A stretch of DNA of 64,000 nucleotides, taken from assembly GCF_019649055.1 (NCBI RefSeq), contig NW_026570366.1:186001-250000 (forward strand), read 5' to 3'. A program made the translations under genes and the position numbers. Below are positions 1-13,895 of this stretch, one piece after another. Each line of letters begins with the position of its first letter. Within the stretch, counting starts at the first letter, position 1. The stretch comes from Paramacrobiotus metropolitanus (taxonomy: Eukaryota; Tardigrada; Eutardigrada; Parachela; Macrobiotidae). Under the pieces are notes generated by a model. It ran no database searches, was not told the DNA's origin, and saw only the letters and a list, made by a program, of their open reading frames with translations.

Positions 1-229
1 TTTTAAATGTTTTCCATGTACACCTTACAGTTTAAAGTTTAAACCGATATAATTCTAGGTTTTTTCCGAAAAACTTTTAATTTAGTCGTTCGGTTCCGAT
101 TTTCTGAAGCAGTGTCGGTAAGCCAGCATTAATGGAATTTTTATATTACTGTTTTCACCCTACCGCTGTATTGACACTTTCCAGTTTTTAGCGTTTCTGC
201 GTTGTATATATTTACGGATTTTATACTAT
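1..229. other. Upstream flank of LRRK1-like gene, no feature
   Basis: AT-rich sequence before the first coding exon found for the LRRK1-like gene. I see no coding segment and no clear TATA box. The first exon could be internal, because a possible acceptor (tatgcag) lies just before codon 3, so more 5' exons may lie outside the window. Confidence 0.4.
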
Positions 230-3200
230 ATGCAGAAATGTGGCATCAATCAGACATTTCGCATGACTGACGCTTTATCTGTTCCAGAAGCGAAAGCGGA
301 AAGGCTTGCGGTTGCGCAAAAGGGTAAGTTTTTTCAAATTCAGTAACTATATGAGTAGGTACATCTTAGTCTTCGTGATAACCTTTATTACATGATTTCA
401 CCGCAGTAGGTATTTTGAGCAACTACGTTATTGATGTCACTGTCAGATTGCTTGAAAACGCAGTTACTTGCGGTTTTCCAGAATTTCTGGAAGCCTTTGG
501 TCGTGATGACATTATAAGGATGGAAACGATTTTGGAAGCCACAAAGTCCGATTCGTCCACCCTCGTGAATTCGATTGTAGTTGACGGTGTACCATTGTTG
601 ACCAGGTTGGTTTCGTTTTTTCGGTTCTGATTATCAGTTTTAATTCCATATATTGATTAACAGTAGAAAAATGTTTAATTCCGATATTGTTATTCAGTTT
701 TTCAATTTATATTTGTCTGCGGAGTCTGTATAGAGTGTTTAGTTAAATGCTGTAAGTGTTGGTCGTTTTTGAGAAATGTACTGTTGTAGGGCTGTTATGA
801 AGAATAACGCGGAAGTGGTAAAACTGCTCCTGAAAAGCGGTGCCGATGCGAATATTGAAACAGCGGAAGGGTCTGCTTTGTATGAAGCAGTTTTTCGTGG
901 GAATTCCGACATAGCGGAGATGCTGATTGAGGTAGCAGTGCACGTGCCTGCATTGATGGTTGAGCATCTTGCGCATCGTATTAATCCACCGTGTACCAAA
1001 ATTAGTATCTCCATCCCACCATCTGTGTCTTTAAAAATTCTGATTAAGATTTTGGTTTATCTACATTTTGCGTGATGGTTTTCTGTTATTCTTAATTTTC
1101 ATCTGCTTACTGACAAAGAAAGAGATGCGAATTTACCAGTCATAACCGCGGCATCTTCAACAATGTCTTGTAAAATACATATGTAATGATTTCACAAGAC
1201 ACTGCTGACAGTGCTTGTGAGTTGAGGTGGCTGTAAAGTGTGAACACCTTCATTTCCAACAGCGTGCTCCTGGACTGGTGTCGAAACCCAACGGTCTTGG
1301 ATGGTTACCCCTGCATGTTGCCATTAACTTGCAGCATCGGTCTATAGTGGATCTGCTACTGAACAGCCCGCTGCCGGATGACATTATGCAGCCCTATCTG
1401 GATATATCGATGACTTGGAATTACCGGATGGGATTCGATATCAACGCCCTGACTGCCGATAATCAGAGCCCGCTGTACCTCGCAGTGGAAACCGGAAATA
1501 TACGGCTGGTAGAGCAGCTGATCGCCAAAAAAGTCCCAGCATGGAACGAAAAAGGTTAGAAATTGTTAGTGCCGATGGACCAACCACCCTACCTGAAGCC
1601 GTTACGTATTATTTTGACGGCGCTTAAAAGTACAAGGTTATTAATGACTGTAAGTAAATAATCTAGTAAGTAATCTTTATGATTATTACGCCGCTTACGG
1701 GAATTTATGCAATTTTGTTGTATTCTGTGTGGTGAATCAGTTCTTCATCGTAATCCGATTTGTGCTTATTGTAAATGCAGATTTCATCTGCAAGAGTAGT
1801 CATTATTGCCGCGCGCGGGCACAGTGGATATTGTCTATGTATGTCTCTATGAGTATGCTGACACTTGCATGTTTCATCTTATGTTTATAAATTTAATCAG
1901 GTATCTGTATGTAAATGATCTTGGTACTTGTTTTTGCGTTGGACTGTCATAGTTCTAAGCGGTGAATGAAAATGTGTCACAGTTAAGTGTTTACAATAGC
2001 TGGGACGTAGTTAGGAAAATAAAATCTTTACTGGTTTATTACTCTAAATTTATTTTAGGGGAAACCAAAGATTTTAGTCCGTTACACTTGGATCTGGTCA
2101 ACTACAATGGCGAAACCGCTCTGTATGCGGCTATAAAGGCGAAGCACAGCGCGATAGTGAAACTGCTGTTGGAGCGAGGCGCTGATCCCAACCTTGCGCT
2201 GAATGTTGGAAATCCGGTACAAAAAACCAACGTACTGGCGGCTGCTGTGAGGAACTGTGATACAAATATGGCGGAGGTATTGATGGCTGCGAAAGCAGAA
2301 GACAAAGGCTGTTGTGCACTAAGTACCGCGGCGAAAACCGATGTGGAAACTGCGTTACTCGTGAAAATGTTGGCACTCCATGCGCATCGAGGTATGCCTT
2401 TCGATCATCAAATATTTGGTTTTGGAAAGTTTATTCACTTATATGGAATATCGTGTATGTAGTCAGTTTCACTGATTGGGAACTATTGGGAATCATAAGT
2501 ATGAAAGTGATTATCGTAGTGTAAAGGCACGTTCAAGCCCGTCTGCGTTATATTTAAACGTTGTCTGTAAATCACGTTGTTGCATTTAAATTTTTTACTC
2601 TCAACTTTAGACACGGAATTTAAGATTAACAAGAAGCTCATGGAGCTGGCTTCCGCGAAAGGCATCAAGCCGCTATCGGGCGCGAGCGGTGCCATGACGT
2701 ACAGCACGATTTTTCCCACCGTCCCCGTGGCCATTATATGGCAGAATGCCACCGGACTGGATCGTTTTGATGAGGCGTGGTTACTGCATTCAGCCATCGC
2801 CCTGAACCCGAAGATTGTTGGACGGATGGGGCTATTTGCCATTACTAAACTGGATGTCTCCTATGGTGATATAGAGGAACTGCCTACTTGTGTCTTTCGT
2901 CTGCAGAGTTTACGCACCCTTAATGCATCGAATAATCGCATCTGCCGCTTTCAGCCCTTGGATCTGTGTAGAAATTCTTCCGCTTGCCAGTGCCCCGTGT
3001 TACAGGTAGGCAAAGTAAAATAAAAATTATCTTTCTTTTCTGTGAGAAATGGCAGAATATCGCGCCGCTACCTGTAAAATGGCGACCGTAACTGGAAAAA
3101 CAGATCCAGCGCGCCCGTTGTTTAGTGGCTTAAGCCCCAAGTACAACGACTTCCTCTTGCAAGCCACGAAATGGGAAAAAATAGAAAAGTAGAATACTTG

Positions 3201-6200
3201 CTGTCACTGTTAGTTTTTCTCATACGAGTTTTTTTCGTTACTATTACTGTTTTTCTAGTTACTGTTAGTTTTTCTGTTACTGTTAGTTTTTCTCGTATTT
3301 TGTTCGACTGATACAACCTCCAGATAACTACCGCAGAACAGATTTCTTGGTAAACTTCTCGTAAGTGGCGGAAGTTTTTAGTAGTTTGTATTTTGACTGC
3401 TGATTTGTTTGGAAAGTTCACTAGTATTTTTTTCCAGGATGTGAATCTCTCCCACAATGATCTGACCGTTGCTCCTGATGATCTCTTCTACTTCCCGTCC
3501 CTTTCCCACCTGGATCTCTCCCACAATTCCATTACCACGCTGCCCTTTGCGATGTGGCAGGCGCCCGCGTTGAAAGATCTGAATTTGAGCAATAATATGC
3601 TGGAAGCGCTGCCGATTAAATCCGACAAATCTCTGCCCTTTGCGGAACGGTCCACCTCCATCATGGAAAGATTGTCGTCCGATGCTAGTTTAAATGATTC
3701 TTCCTTGTCGCCGGCTGTGATGGTTCAACCCGTGCATCGCAATAATTTATGGAGTTCACGGCTAATTGTCGAGGCGGTAAAAAGTGTCGAAGTGCGCAGC
3801 GACAAGCAGGAATTGGCATTAAAGGTGGGTTAACTTAAGTTCCGTTAATTTACAAATTTTCAGCAGCATGTTTCCACTCTTTTTGAATTATCATTAATTA
3901 TTATTTATTATTATTTATTATAACTGTGCAGCAAGTGTTTCGCTCAGTTTCGTAGTACGAATAATGCAGTCCCATCAGGACATTTAGCACAAGGAAAAAT
4001 ACAAATTTATGGATTACGGCGAATTGCATACTACGGGCGCTGCGCCACATTGTTTACTCGTTTGTTGGTACTCGGTACATACGTACATTTGTCATGGCCG
4101 CCCCCTGGTGAGTAATGTTAAGTAATGTTGTAATGAGAATAACCCGAAATCGCTTGATGGATGGTAGCTGGGCGGAATTCCTCCTTTTATTGACGATCTT
4201 ACTGCAGAGTGCAGAGCGCAGTTTGTCGTTGCGATTGATGTAGTGTAGTGCATAGCATTCTTTAGTCCAATATAACGCTCAATGCACACTAGATGTTGTA
4301 TTTCGGGACGGGATTGTAGTAGCCTCGACACTCTTTGGCTTTGGTGACTGCTGTTCGAATTATTTTTTTACGTTTATAATTTTGTTACAATGCTTCGCAT
4401 CAGCGTACTTCGTAAGTTTGTAATCTTGTAGATTTTGAATCTGGCACATAACGCATTGTCCAGTATTCCGTTGGGACTATGTTGTTTGGCGCCCAACCTG
4501 GCCAAGCTAGTAGTGTCCGGCAATGCTTTAGAAACAATGGGTATTATTCAAGATTATCCAGCTGGTTTGAAACATTTGGATGCATCGAATAACCATCTGG
4601 AAGTGTCACTACGTCCAGGAACTGCGGATGAAATGGATAATGTTTGTTACTTCGAGGACAGCAGCTGGCACAAAGGCAAACGCGTCGGTAAGTCGGCGGA
4701 GTCTTCGCTTCTCCAAATTATAATATTCTACAGACATTAAACAGATAACGAACACTAGTATCAAAATGATGTAACAAAGTATGTGTTTGATTTGTAAGAA
4801 AATAGTAACACAGCTATACAAGTACTGATTAAAACTCATCGGCGTTTCAGTTTCGAGAATTTTGAGTTGTTTTTCTGTGTTTTAAAGGCTGTTAACGTTC
4901 ACCATTGTATATCTAATTGTGTGGAAATTAATATGCGGTTCCCTTTCAGTTTCATTGTTGAGTGACGTAACATGCACCCACCGGAAACACTGGAAATTGG
5001 AAAATCTGCGGACTCTAACAGTAGCCAAAAACCGGTTAATGGAGTTCGAAGTGGCCGGTGGCCCGCCTGTGAAACGTGGCAGCCGATCCTCATCAGGATC
5101 TGGTGGTCTTTTGGTAGGTGTTATTATATGTAATTTTATATTTTTAAGCCAGAACAGCTTTTGCTGTCAGTGAAGTTGATAACTAACTGCCTTTTAGGAT
5201 AACTTTTCCAGTTCCGGTACATCCCTTTTGTATCCTAATCTGTCAGTACTGGATTTGAGCGACAATAAGTTGTTCGAATTGCCGGAAGCCTTGTCGAATA
5301 TGACCAATCTTTCCGTGTTGAATTTCGAGGGAAATCGGGATATTGCCGATATTCCACCACAGTTGGGATTGCTTTCGAAGTTGTGGACGCTTAATGCTAA
5401 TGGATGCAATTTAGCGGATCCGTTAAAATCCATGTTCGAGAGCAAGCAGTATAAAAGTGCAGATATCCTGGGTTATCTCAAATCTCTGCTGGAAAACTGT
5501 CAGCCATATACCCGAATGAAATTGATGGTAACTTTCTGCTCTGTATACCGTAAATTAGTGTGTTATCTTCTGCATCATTGTAATTTTTATTTAATTTCTT
5601 GGTTGATCGTAAACTTTCAAAAATTGATTTATTATTCCTACTTTTTTTCTGTAGCTCAGTTTTTCTGTAGACTCAGTTTCACGTTGACTCGTATTTTACA
5701 CATTAAACTTTGGTTTCTCGTTAATCCATTTCTGTAGTTAATTGCATGCAGTTTCATTAATATTTTCTGCTACACATTTATTGCTGTAATTTGATTCCGT
5801 AGCAGATTTCAAACGGCACCATGTTTTGTTTTTATGGTGCTTAATTATTACGTAGGTGGTAGGATTAGAAAACAAAGGAAAGACCAGTTTATTGCGAGCG
5901 TTGAAATCCGAAGAATCGCACCGGAAATCGCGATCCAGTGAGTCGAACTGGACGCAGCGAATGGGCCACCGAGGTGATCGGAAAGGTGGTATACAGATGT
6001 CCACGGTGGGTATCGATCTAGGCGAATGGACCTGCAGTGATGGTCAACATGAAGTGACGTTTCGAACGTGGGATTTTGCCGGCCAACGGGAGTATTACGC
6101 GACACATCAATATTTTCTCTCCCGACGGTCGCTATACCTGGTTGTCTGGAATATGTTAGATGGGATTAGTGGAATCAACGAAGTTACTCAGTGGCTCGTT

Positions 6201-9200
6201 AATATCCAGGTGCGCAAAACGTATAAGAAATGATTATTGCCGGACTATCTTAAAAATTAATCTCATAGCACGATAAAAAGTTATATTCTCATCTCTTTTT
6301 CTAATTTTTTATTGTATTTTTAATATTTTTTCCTTGGTTATTTTTTTCTTTATGATATGATATGACCGATTTAGGCACGTGCCCCCAGTTCGCCCGTAAT
6401 CATTGTCGGCACCCATTTGGATGAAGTGAAAGGCGCCAAGTTTTCTCCCGGACACGTGGAGAATCTGAAAAGCGAGGTCCGACAGCGCTTCATGGGTGTC
6501 ATTGATGCCGACAAGCATGGTCTACCGCGGGTAGTTAATTGCGTGGAGATCAGCTGTAAAACAAAGCAGAATGTTTCCCAGTTGGCCAAGATTATTGTGG
6601 AGACAGCGTGGGATCTACGGCAACCGGGGACGAATAAACGTTTAATGGAACAACAGATTCCGGCCATTTATATCGCTCTTGAGGATTTGGTGTCGGCCTT
6701 GGCGTTTGAATATCGCGAAAGTGGCCAGCATCCCGTGGTCAGCACGGAATATTTCAGAGCAATTGTGGCACATGAACTGCACGAGGTAATCATGTTGTGC
6801 CGTTTTTGGTTTAATAATGAATTTTTTATTTTGTGATGCGTGTAACATTACCAGCGATTAAAAGATTTTTTAATTTCTGCCGATTTTTATTAATTACTTT
6901 AGTAAACGTGTTTGATTTTCCCCTTTTATTTATATATTGTTTCGAAAATTAAAACCTTTTACATTAACTGGAAAACGGAATTCAGAGGTAGCACCGTAGC
7001 AGAACGAAAGCCTGTTGACGGCGCTCACGTAAACTGCTGCAGGAACGTAGTTTAACGGCTGCATGGCTGATCGAATAGGACTTTTCTGTTTGGCGAGCTT
7101 GAGCATTTCGTTGCGTATTATCGACTTCATGATTTGATTTAAAATGATGAATCTTTTTAATAATGTGAAAATATCGTATTGGATATCTTTTACGGGATAA
7201 AATTGCTGTCGGCTTTTGCATATGGTTCGTTCTTTAGCGCTTCAGTATGACATTTCGCGATTCCTCGGAACTGCGTCAGGCTGTGATGTTTCTGCATGAT
7301 AATGGAATTCTCCTTCACTATGAAGACAGTTCCGGTCTGCGCGATTTATACTTCATCGATCCGCAATGGTTGTGCGATACGCTGGCCACCGTTATCACCA
7401 TTCGGGAAATTAATCCCTTTGTCAGGAAAGGTGTCATGAAAATCGACGATTTGAAAGTGCTGTTCAAACCATCCAAATACGCGTTGGTGGATGTGCATAC
7501 GTACATCCTTAGTCTGCTGAATAAATTCGAGGTGGCTTTGAAATTGGACGCTCGGACGCTATTGATACCATGTTTATTGCCGGTAAAAAGTCGCGCTAAT
7601 GGGGATCGGGACGTGCCGCTAAAGATTGAAATTAAGAGTTCAGGTCGGAATTGGATCCATTTTAAGCCGTTTTTGGATAGCCCGGAGGAACCACCGGTGA
7701 AAGTGGAAGGAGTGACGGTTGATAAGGGCCTGCAGATTCGAAGGTATGAAATATGCTGATGGTCAAATTGTTGGTGGAAACCGTAGTTCGATGGCTCGAC
7801 ACATTCTTACTAATCGTCTCAACGCGGCTGGCTTCGCTATTGCATTGTTTATTAAAAGCTGGTGATTTAGCTTTAAAGCTTTTCATAACGATGAAATCAC
7901 AGAAAAGTTATTTAAGACTGCGTAACCATAATTTTTTTGATTTCTTAATTTGATCAACTTTTAAACGGATTAAAAATAATCATTTTGATAGTCTGTTGAA
8001 AGTGTTCGATTTTTTGTACGAGTAGTGCTTATGCATTTGGTTGCTAGTTTGTCACCACGCTATCGATATGATTAGATTGCCCTTAAATAATTACAGGTAC
8101 TACCCTTGCAGGTACTACACTATGTTATACTTTCCCAGTGGATTTTGGGCCCGCTTGATATCCCGTCTGGTATCCGATGAGAAATTCTTTCGCGATGTGC
8201 GGAACTATTATTTAGACGAAAACCAGTCCAACCTTACGGTGGAATGGCTGTGCTGGCAGAACGCTATGGAATTGTGCTACGGCGATCATTCCGTCCTGCG
8301 CATCCGCGAAATCCCGTCATCGAGATCCTTCTTGCCGTTCGTCCATTTGTGTCATGACCGGGAGACATCGTGGAAGCACCTGCATTTGGATAACAAGGCG
8401 GTGATGGAGATCTCACTGTTGGTGTACCGCAAGAACGACATGGTCATCACCAATCTGCCCAGTGTGTCCATGCTGCTAAACCGCTGTGTCAATCACATTG
8501 ATTCACTGCTGGAAGACTGGTATCCCAGTTTGGGAACGCGGTTCATCCATACATCGACGGGACAGTATTTGGTGACCAAATTCATTCCGTGTCCGCAGTG
8601 CGTCGCGGCGTGGAAAGGACAAGCGGATGTGGAGAGTGAGAAAGTTGTGCGGGCGTTTTCTGTCGAACAGGTGATACTAACTTTGAACTGGAATGTTTTT
8701 TTCCTGTAAATTATTTTGCTTAGTAGTGGCATTCTGACATTGTTTTTTGGTAATTTATTTTGGTTTGAGTCGTGTCGATATTCTATGAGTAAAGACTGTG
8801 AAGTGGAATTTATTTTCGTAATTTTTTTGGTAAGTCATTTTTTATTGGGTTGTGTGGACATTTACCGTTGAAACCTCAAGCTGGAATTTGTTGTTTTGGT
8901 AATTTATTTTTCAGTAAGTTGTGTAAAGATTTTCTGTTGAACGGGTAATAACTTGGCGTCGGTGTATTTATTTTATTGATGGCTTACTTGTGCTGTGCTG
9001 TGCACGTTTACAGATTATCTACAAAAGTGTAACGGGATGCCTGGAAGTGGTCTGTGCGGAGCATGGGAACGTGAAGATAGCCGATATTGCTCCAGAAACC
9101 ATGTTTCTGGATCTGCCTCCGGATAAACTGATGTTTCCTGGTGATTTGAAGCGCGGCCGGATATTGGGAAGGGGAGCATTTGGATTCGTATACCGCGCCA

Positions 9201-12200
9201 CGGTTAAACCAAATGTAAGGATAGCTTGGCTGGTGTTATCGCACTGGAGACTGCCAGTAAATCTGTTCTGGCCTGTTAAAATGCATATCCAAGAAAAAGA
9301 TGCAGAGACCTAAATCCGTTTTTCGTTGGGGGTTATTAAATTTGGCGTTGCTGTTAAAACTACCTTCTCGAAAATACCAACGAAAACATACCTCGTGCAA
9401 AGCAACTGTACGGGTTAGCGTAATGCAATGGTATCCCAAACCCATTCCTTGCAATTTTAAGTGATATTATCACACCATAATAAATCATTTGAAAATGTTC
9501 CGCATCAGGCGCATCTTTTTACAAATGTTTTATAAAAGTATGTATAATATTTATTCATTGCTTATGCCCATGATTTGTGTGCGATTTTTCCTGTCTTTGT
9601 GGATACTGCCACCGTTCACATTGTTCGACGTGTTTGATAAATGTTTTGGCGGGTTTTGCAGGCCAACCGTGTTTCCCAGGATGTCGCCATCAAGATGCTC
9701 CTTCCCGTGGATCCCGGCTTCAACGCCGAAGCGTCCGTGGTCAGTGCCTACAAGAGTGTCATGCAGCAGTGGGAACACGAACCGGTTCAGTCCTACTGCA
9801 AAGCATATTGGACTGCTCGCCAGGAGTTGTCCATTTTGACCACTTTGAGTCATCATCACATTGTAGGATTGGTGGGATTGTGTCTGCAGCCGTTGGGCAT
9901 CGTGCTGCAGTTGGCACCGAAAGGCTCCTTGTTGGATCATGTGAAAAGTCTCCGGCAAAATAACGAACAGATGCCGGCATTGACGGTGCAGATGATCTGC
10001 ATACAGATCACGAAAGCGCTGGAATATCTGCACGGATTTAGGATAATTTACCGGTAAAATATAAACCGTGACTGTAAGCAGATGCTTGGTGGCATTGCAG
10101 AGTCGACAATATTCTTTCCAGGGATTTGAAGTCTGATAATGTTCTTGTATGGAGTTTGGATAAGAAAGTGTTGGTAAAGTTAACGGATTATGGCATTTCT
10201 CGAGTGGTGACAGCGGCCAGTACAACTAAAGGTTTTGCCGGAACTGAAGCGTATATTGCACCGGAAATTATTCAGTATGGAGGTGAAGAGGAGTATAATG
10301 AAGGGGTGAGTGGCGAAGCTTTCTCGGGGTATGTTTAACATGCACCCAATCTTACTAATTATTGTAGTTAACCTGTCTTGGTTAATCTGCTATAAAAACA
10401 AAGAATGACACTCTATGCTGAATCACACTTTCTTTGATTAAAAAATATAAACGATTTTCCGCAGTAAGAAACTGGGTTTCTTAGTATTTTGCTAACTTTT
10501 GACGACAGGAACATACCAGTTCGGCAGCTGGCAACAATCTACCATCCCTTACTTACACTACAAAACATTGTACAACGTTAATTCTGGGTGTCATACAGGT
10601 TGACATCTTCTCCTTTGGTATGCTGATGTATGAGCTGCTTACCCTTCATCAGCCATTCGAAGGGCAAGATCAGATCAAGGACTTTGTCCTGGACGGTGGA
10701 CGGCCGGCCGTGGTGGCCTGGACGCTGCAGTATCCCTCGCTGATGTTGGATTTGTTGGTGGTGGCCTGGTCACAGCTGTCACGGGATCGTCCGACCGCCA
10801 GCCAAGCTTTATCCATCTGCAATACACCAGAGTATGGCCATCTGCAGGATGTGGCCGTGTTGGAGGATGTCAGCCTGAATATTGCCGTCGGGGGCGTTGT
10901 CAGTGTGCCGGATGGGGTGGGCATCGTGCTGGCCGATGGGAGTGTTAATATCGTTTCGGCGACGGGATACAAGTGGCTGGATTGCAAGGTAAATGAACGG
11001 AATATTTTCGTTTGATATTTTTGTTAGTCGAAAAATGTTGTTGCAGACGACATCGTTGCCGTCATCGGATGCCGTGACGAATTGCCTTGTCACACACGAA
11101 TTTGTATGGGTTTTACGCGGGAAAGATGTTTCAGTATTCTGGTGAGCGGCGGCTGTTGCCGTGTGAAAAATATAACATTTTCACGTTCTAAATTATGTTT
11201 TGAATTGTTTTAAACTAAATTTTTATTTTCACATTTGTTTAAAAATTGTTAAAACATATTTTCATTTTAAAAACATCGAAAAAGTGTAAACATCCGAATT
11301 TTTTATAATGTCGATATGTATTTAATAAAAACAGGATGGTTGTTGTGGATAATGTGTATGTTTTGTACGAGTCACGTATGGTCAATATTTTTTTCGTTGT
11401 AGTGCGAAAACATTGGATTTAACCGAGACATTCCGGATATCCTTTGGTGGACCATTGCAAGAGGCTGACATCGACGCCTGGGTGTACGTTCCCGATCGTC
11501 AACGTGTGGTCATATCCTTGGCGTCCAAACGGCTTTTGGTTATGAACGTCCATGCCTCGCTGCGGAAGAATAAACTGGTGGAAGCGTTTTGTTCGGTAAC
11601 GCTGCGGTTGAACTGCTTATGTGCCGCCGGGAAGGATATGGTAGTCGGCGGTGGGGAATCGGGACAGATGATGATCATCAATGTTCGGGATGAAGGCATT
11701 GCGGAAGACTGCATTGTGGACCATGTCAGTGGGGAGAAGAAGGTGGCCGATGTGATGGCCAACTGGAAAGAGGGTCTGGCGTGGACGTATCTGGAAGACG
11801 GTAATCTAGCGAGTTGTGGTTGTTTGTATAATGCCGCTGAAATATCTGCCTGGTTAATATTCTGCATTTGCATCCAGTCATATTCTGTATTTAATATTGT
11901 AATATCCAGCGATATTTCCTGATTTTCCTCTGTCCATCCCAGCTAAGGCAAACAGTTACCCGAGCCGTCAGTTAGCCGAGTTACTGAAGATTCGAAAGCG
12001 TTTATCAACACGTATACAAAAACTAGGAAAAATTAACTCATAACTGCAGTTTCTTTTATTGACGTTTGGCTTGCAAGGTAACTTCGTAAGCGGAAGGGAT
12101 TTGAGAATCATTCGCCCTCGCAGTACGTTCTGTTATACAAGTGGGCATAACTCTTGTCGTCTCCTATCAAAATAGATTTAGTAGAATAACGAAATTAAAA

Positions 12201-12809
12201 AATCCGCGGCGAAAGCAGCTGGAAATCATGACAAGTGGTTTTTTTATTTAAACAACATCAAGATAATAATGGGATTCCGCTTAAATATTTTTGAAATAGA
12301 GATAGATACCTTTCGATTGCTGTAAGCAAAATTTAGATGCAATAAACCTGATCTTAAAAATTCATTATATATTTGCAGATGCTACCTTGTTCTGTTGGGC
12401 GCTGCTGAAGCCGCGCATCGTGCACAAACTGGACTGTGATCGGTTGATTCCGGTGTCGGAGAGCCTGAACTCCATTGTGATTGAGGAGACGCAGCGGGAC
12501 GAGACCAAACGCACTTTATGCTGTATGACATACTGGGAGGGACTGGTGTATGTGGGGACGGTGTGGGGCAGCCTTATTATCGTCAAGGGCGACACCCTGG
12601 CCCCGCTGACCATCATCCGACCGCACGTCGACCGGGTGGTGGGGCTGGGCGTTTTAAAGAGTCCGGACGGTGCCCGGCTGGTCAGTGTGGGACGCGGGTA
12701 TCGCGATGTGGTCGGGCGGTTCTTTCCGCACGATAACGTCCGGATGAACGTCAGTCCCATGACGCTGTGTGCCGTCATGTGGCGGATGGGGGAGTGGGCG
12801 TTGTTGTGA
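230..12809 (+). CDS. LRRK1: LRRK1-like ROCO protein kinase, 21 exons
   Basis: Multidomain ROCO protein: a GTP-binding Roc domain regulates a Ser/Thr kinase; the family acts on Rab GTPases and endolysosomal traffic. Exons: 230-323, 407-605, 790-931, 1263-1554, 2059-2391, 2611-3005, 3438-3824, 4432-4687, 4950-5113, 5198-5527, 5856-6209, 6375-6785, 7238-7743, 8097-8670, 9014-9214, 9662-10053, 10122-10305, 10599-10988, 11047-11141, 11403-11800, 12379-12809. All phases agree, giving about 2175 residues (human LRRK1 has about 2015). Ankyrin repeats occupy roughly 30-350 and LRRs 450-850. Roc has P-loop GLENKGKT (about 867), DFAGQ (about 937) and THLD (about 995); COR follows at 1120-1480. The kinase has GRGAFG, VAIK, YRDLKSDN and DYG in place of DFG, then APE. 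The C-terminus is WD40-like. No armadillo region is present, and the text YRDLKSDNVLVWSLD and DYGISR points to LRRK1 rather than LRRK2. The start ATG is uncertain. Confidence 0.93.
3201..3300. repeat. Degenerate T-rich minisatellite in LRRK intron 6
   Basis: Four or so imperfect copies of a roughly 20-base unit built on GTTACTGTTAGTTTTTCT lie inside intron 6, before the acceptor at about 3437. This is simple-sequence expansion with no coding content. Confidence 0.6.
8655..8950. repeat. Decayed direct repeats in LRRK intron 14
   Basis: The end of exon 14 and its donor (TTTTCTGTCGAACAGGTGAT, then CTGGAATG) are echoed twice or three times downstream: TACCGTTGAA followed by GCTGGAATTTG near 8870, and TTTTCTGTTGAACGGGTAAT near 8930. 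Each copy is followed by TTTTGGTAATTTATTTT-like text and a TTGTGT motif. This looks like an old tandem duplication of about 100 bases; alignments by eye are loose. Confidence 0.4.
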
Positions 12810-13895
12810 GATTTCGAAGTGAAAAAAAGAGGTTCTTGTTTTGTTTTAAAGTGGTTAATTGGGGACCTGTGTGAGCATTTACTGATCAGTATCCTGTGTA
12901 ACTGGAGAAAATTTTACTGTTCTAATGTATTAGTGTGATTTCGGTTTGTGGTGGAATTGGAAAATTTTTCTGTTTTAATAGTAATTTATTTATGGTGAAG
13001 AAATTTTTGCGCTTGGTTTGAATTGTTTTTCATTATGGCCCGTATGGTGCTGCATCGCTATATGCACTTGCTTTAAAGATTTATTTGTGTGCATCAAATA
13101 AAACAGTTTCTCGGCGATGTCGCAGCGTGAGATCTGCGGCTTAATAATTAAAAAAAACGAAATTTTCGCATTTCCGTTATTAATTAACTGGTTGCTCATT
13201 AATCTAAGAAGGATGAAGTCAGTTCCATGGCTGAACCTTTACACTACTTCTTTTGCACATACCGTTCATAAATTCAGGTTCAGACAAACCTTGCATGCCT
13301 GGTGTATCGCATCGCTGAGAATAAATAAAATTACAGTCGGTTTTTGCTTCAACGCCCTTTGACCGGCTACCGAAAATCAAAAAGGTATCCTATTATTTCT
13401 CACCAGTACAGATATCTTCTGAATTTGTTTTTGTGCATCACGATCTGCAGAACACTTTAAAACGCCGTCAGTGATATTTTTTTCTGGAAGTCACAAAATG
13501 AAAATTATAACTCGTGCATGGGCGGAACTATTCGAACCGGTTTTCGGAAGTCGATCGTAAACCGTTCACTTTTATTCGGCGGTTATAGTTTATGGATATG
13601 GTTTAATGATGAAATACCTGTGAATTTTGCATTCTGCCGTTGGGGGTTTATTGCGCTATAATATTCACGTCTTCTGACCGGATGTCTGCCACGGAGAATG
13701 CTGATTTTAACGGCTAACAATAAGGTAAGAAGTACTGTAATAATCTTTAGTGGTTATACGGAACAGTCCGTGAATGTTGTTCGTTGTCCGCAAAGGAACG
13801 AATATGCTAAAACTGTCGATCAAAGACTGATGGCAGTGGATAACTAATTATAACAGCGTCGAATATGAACGTGGGCTAATGCTTCGAAATCAAAT
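12810..13895. other. 3' UTR and intergenic spacer after LRRK1-like gene
   Basis: AT- and GT-rich tract after the LRRK stop codon. AATAAA at 13097-13102 is the best candidate polyadenylation signal for the upstream gene. I see no convincing coding segment in the remainder. Confidence 0.5.
13097..13102 (+). terminator. Candidate polyadenylation signal of LRRK1-like gene
   Basis: Canonical AATAAA about 290 bases after the LRRK stop codon, on the coding strand, with no earlier copy that I noticed in the 3' UTR. Confidence 0.45.

Noticed and set aside
9551-10225. 224-codon open frame on the minus strand
   Set aside because: It lies antisense to LRRK kinase exon 16 and part of exon 17, whose plus-strand reading contains VAIK and YRDLKSDN. 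The minus frame has no family signature.
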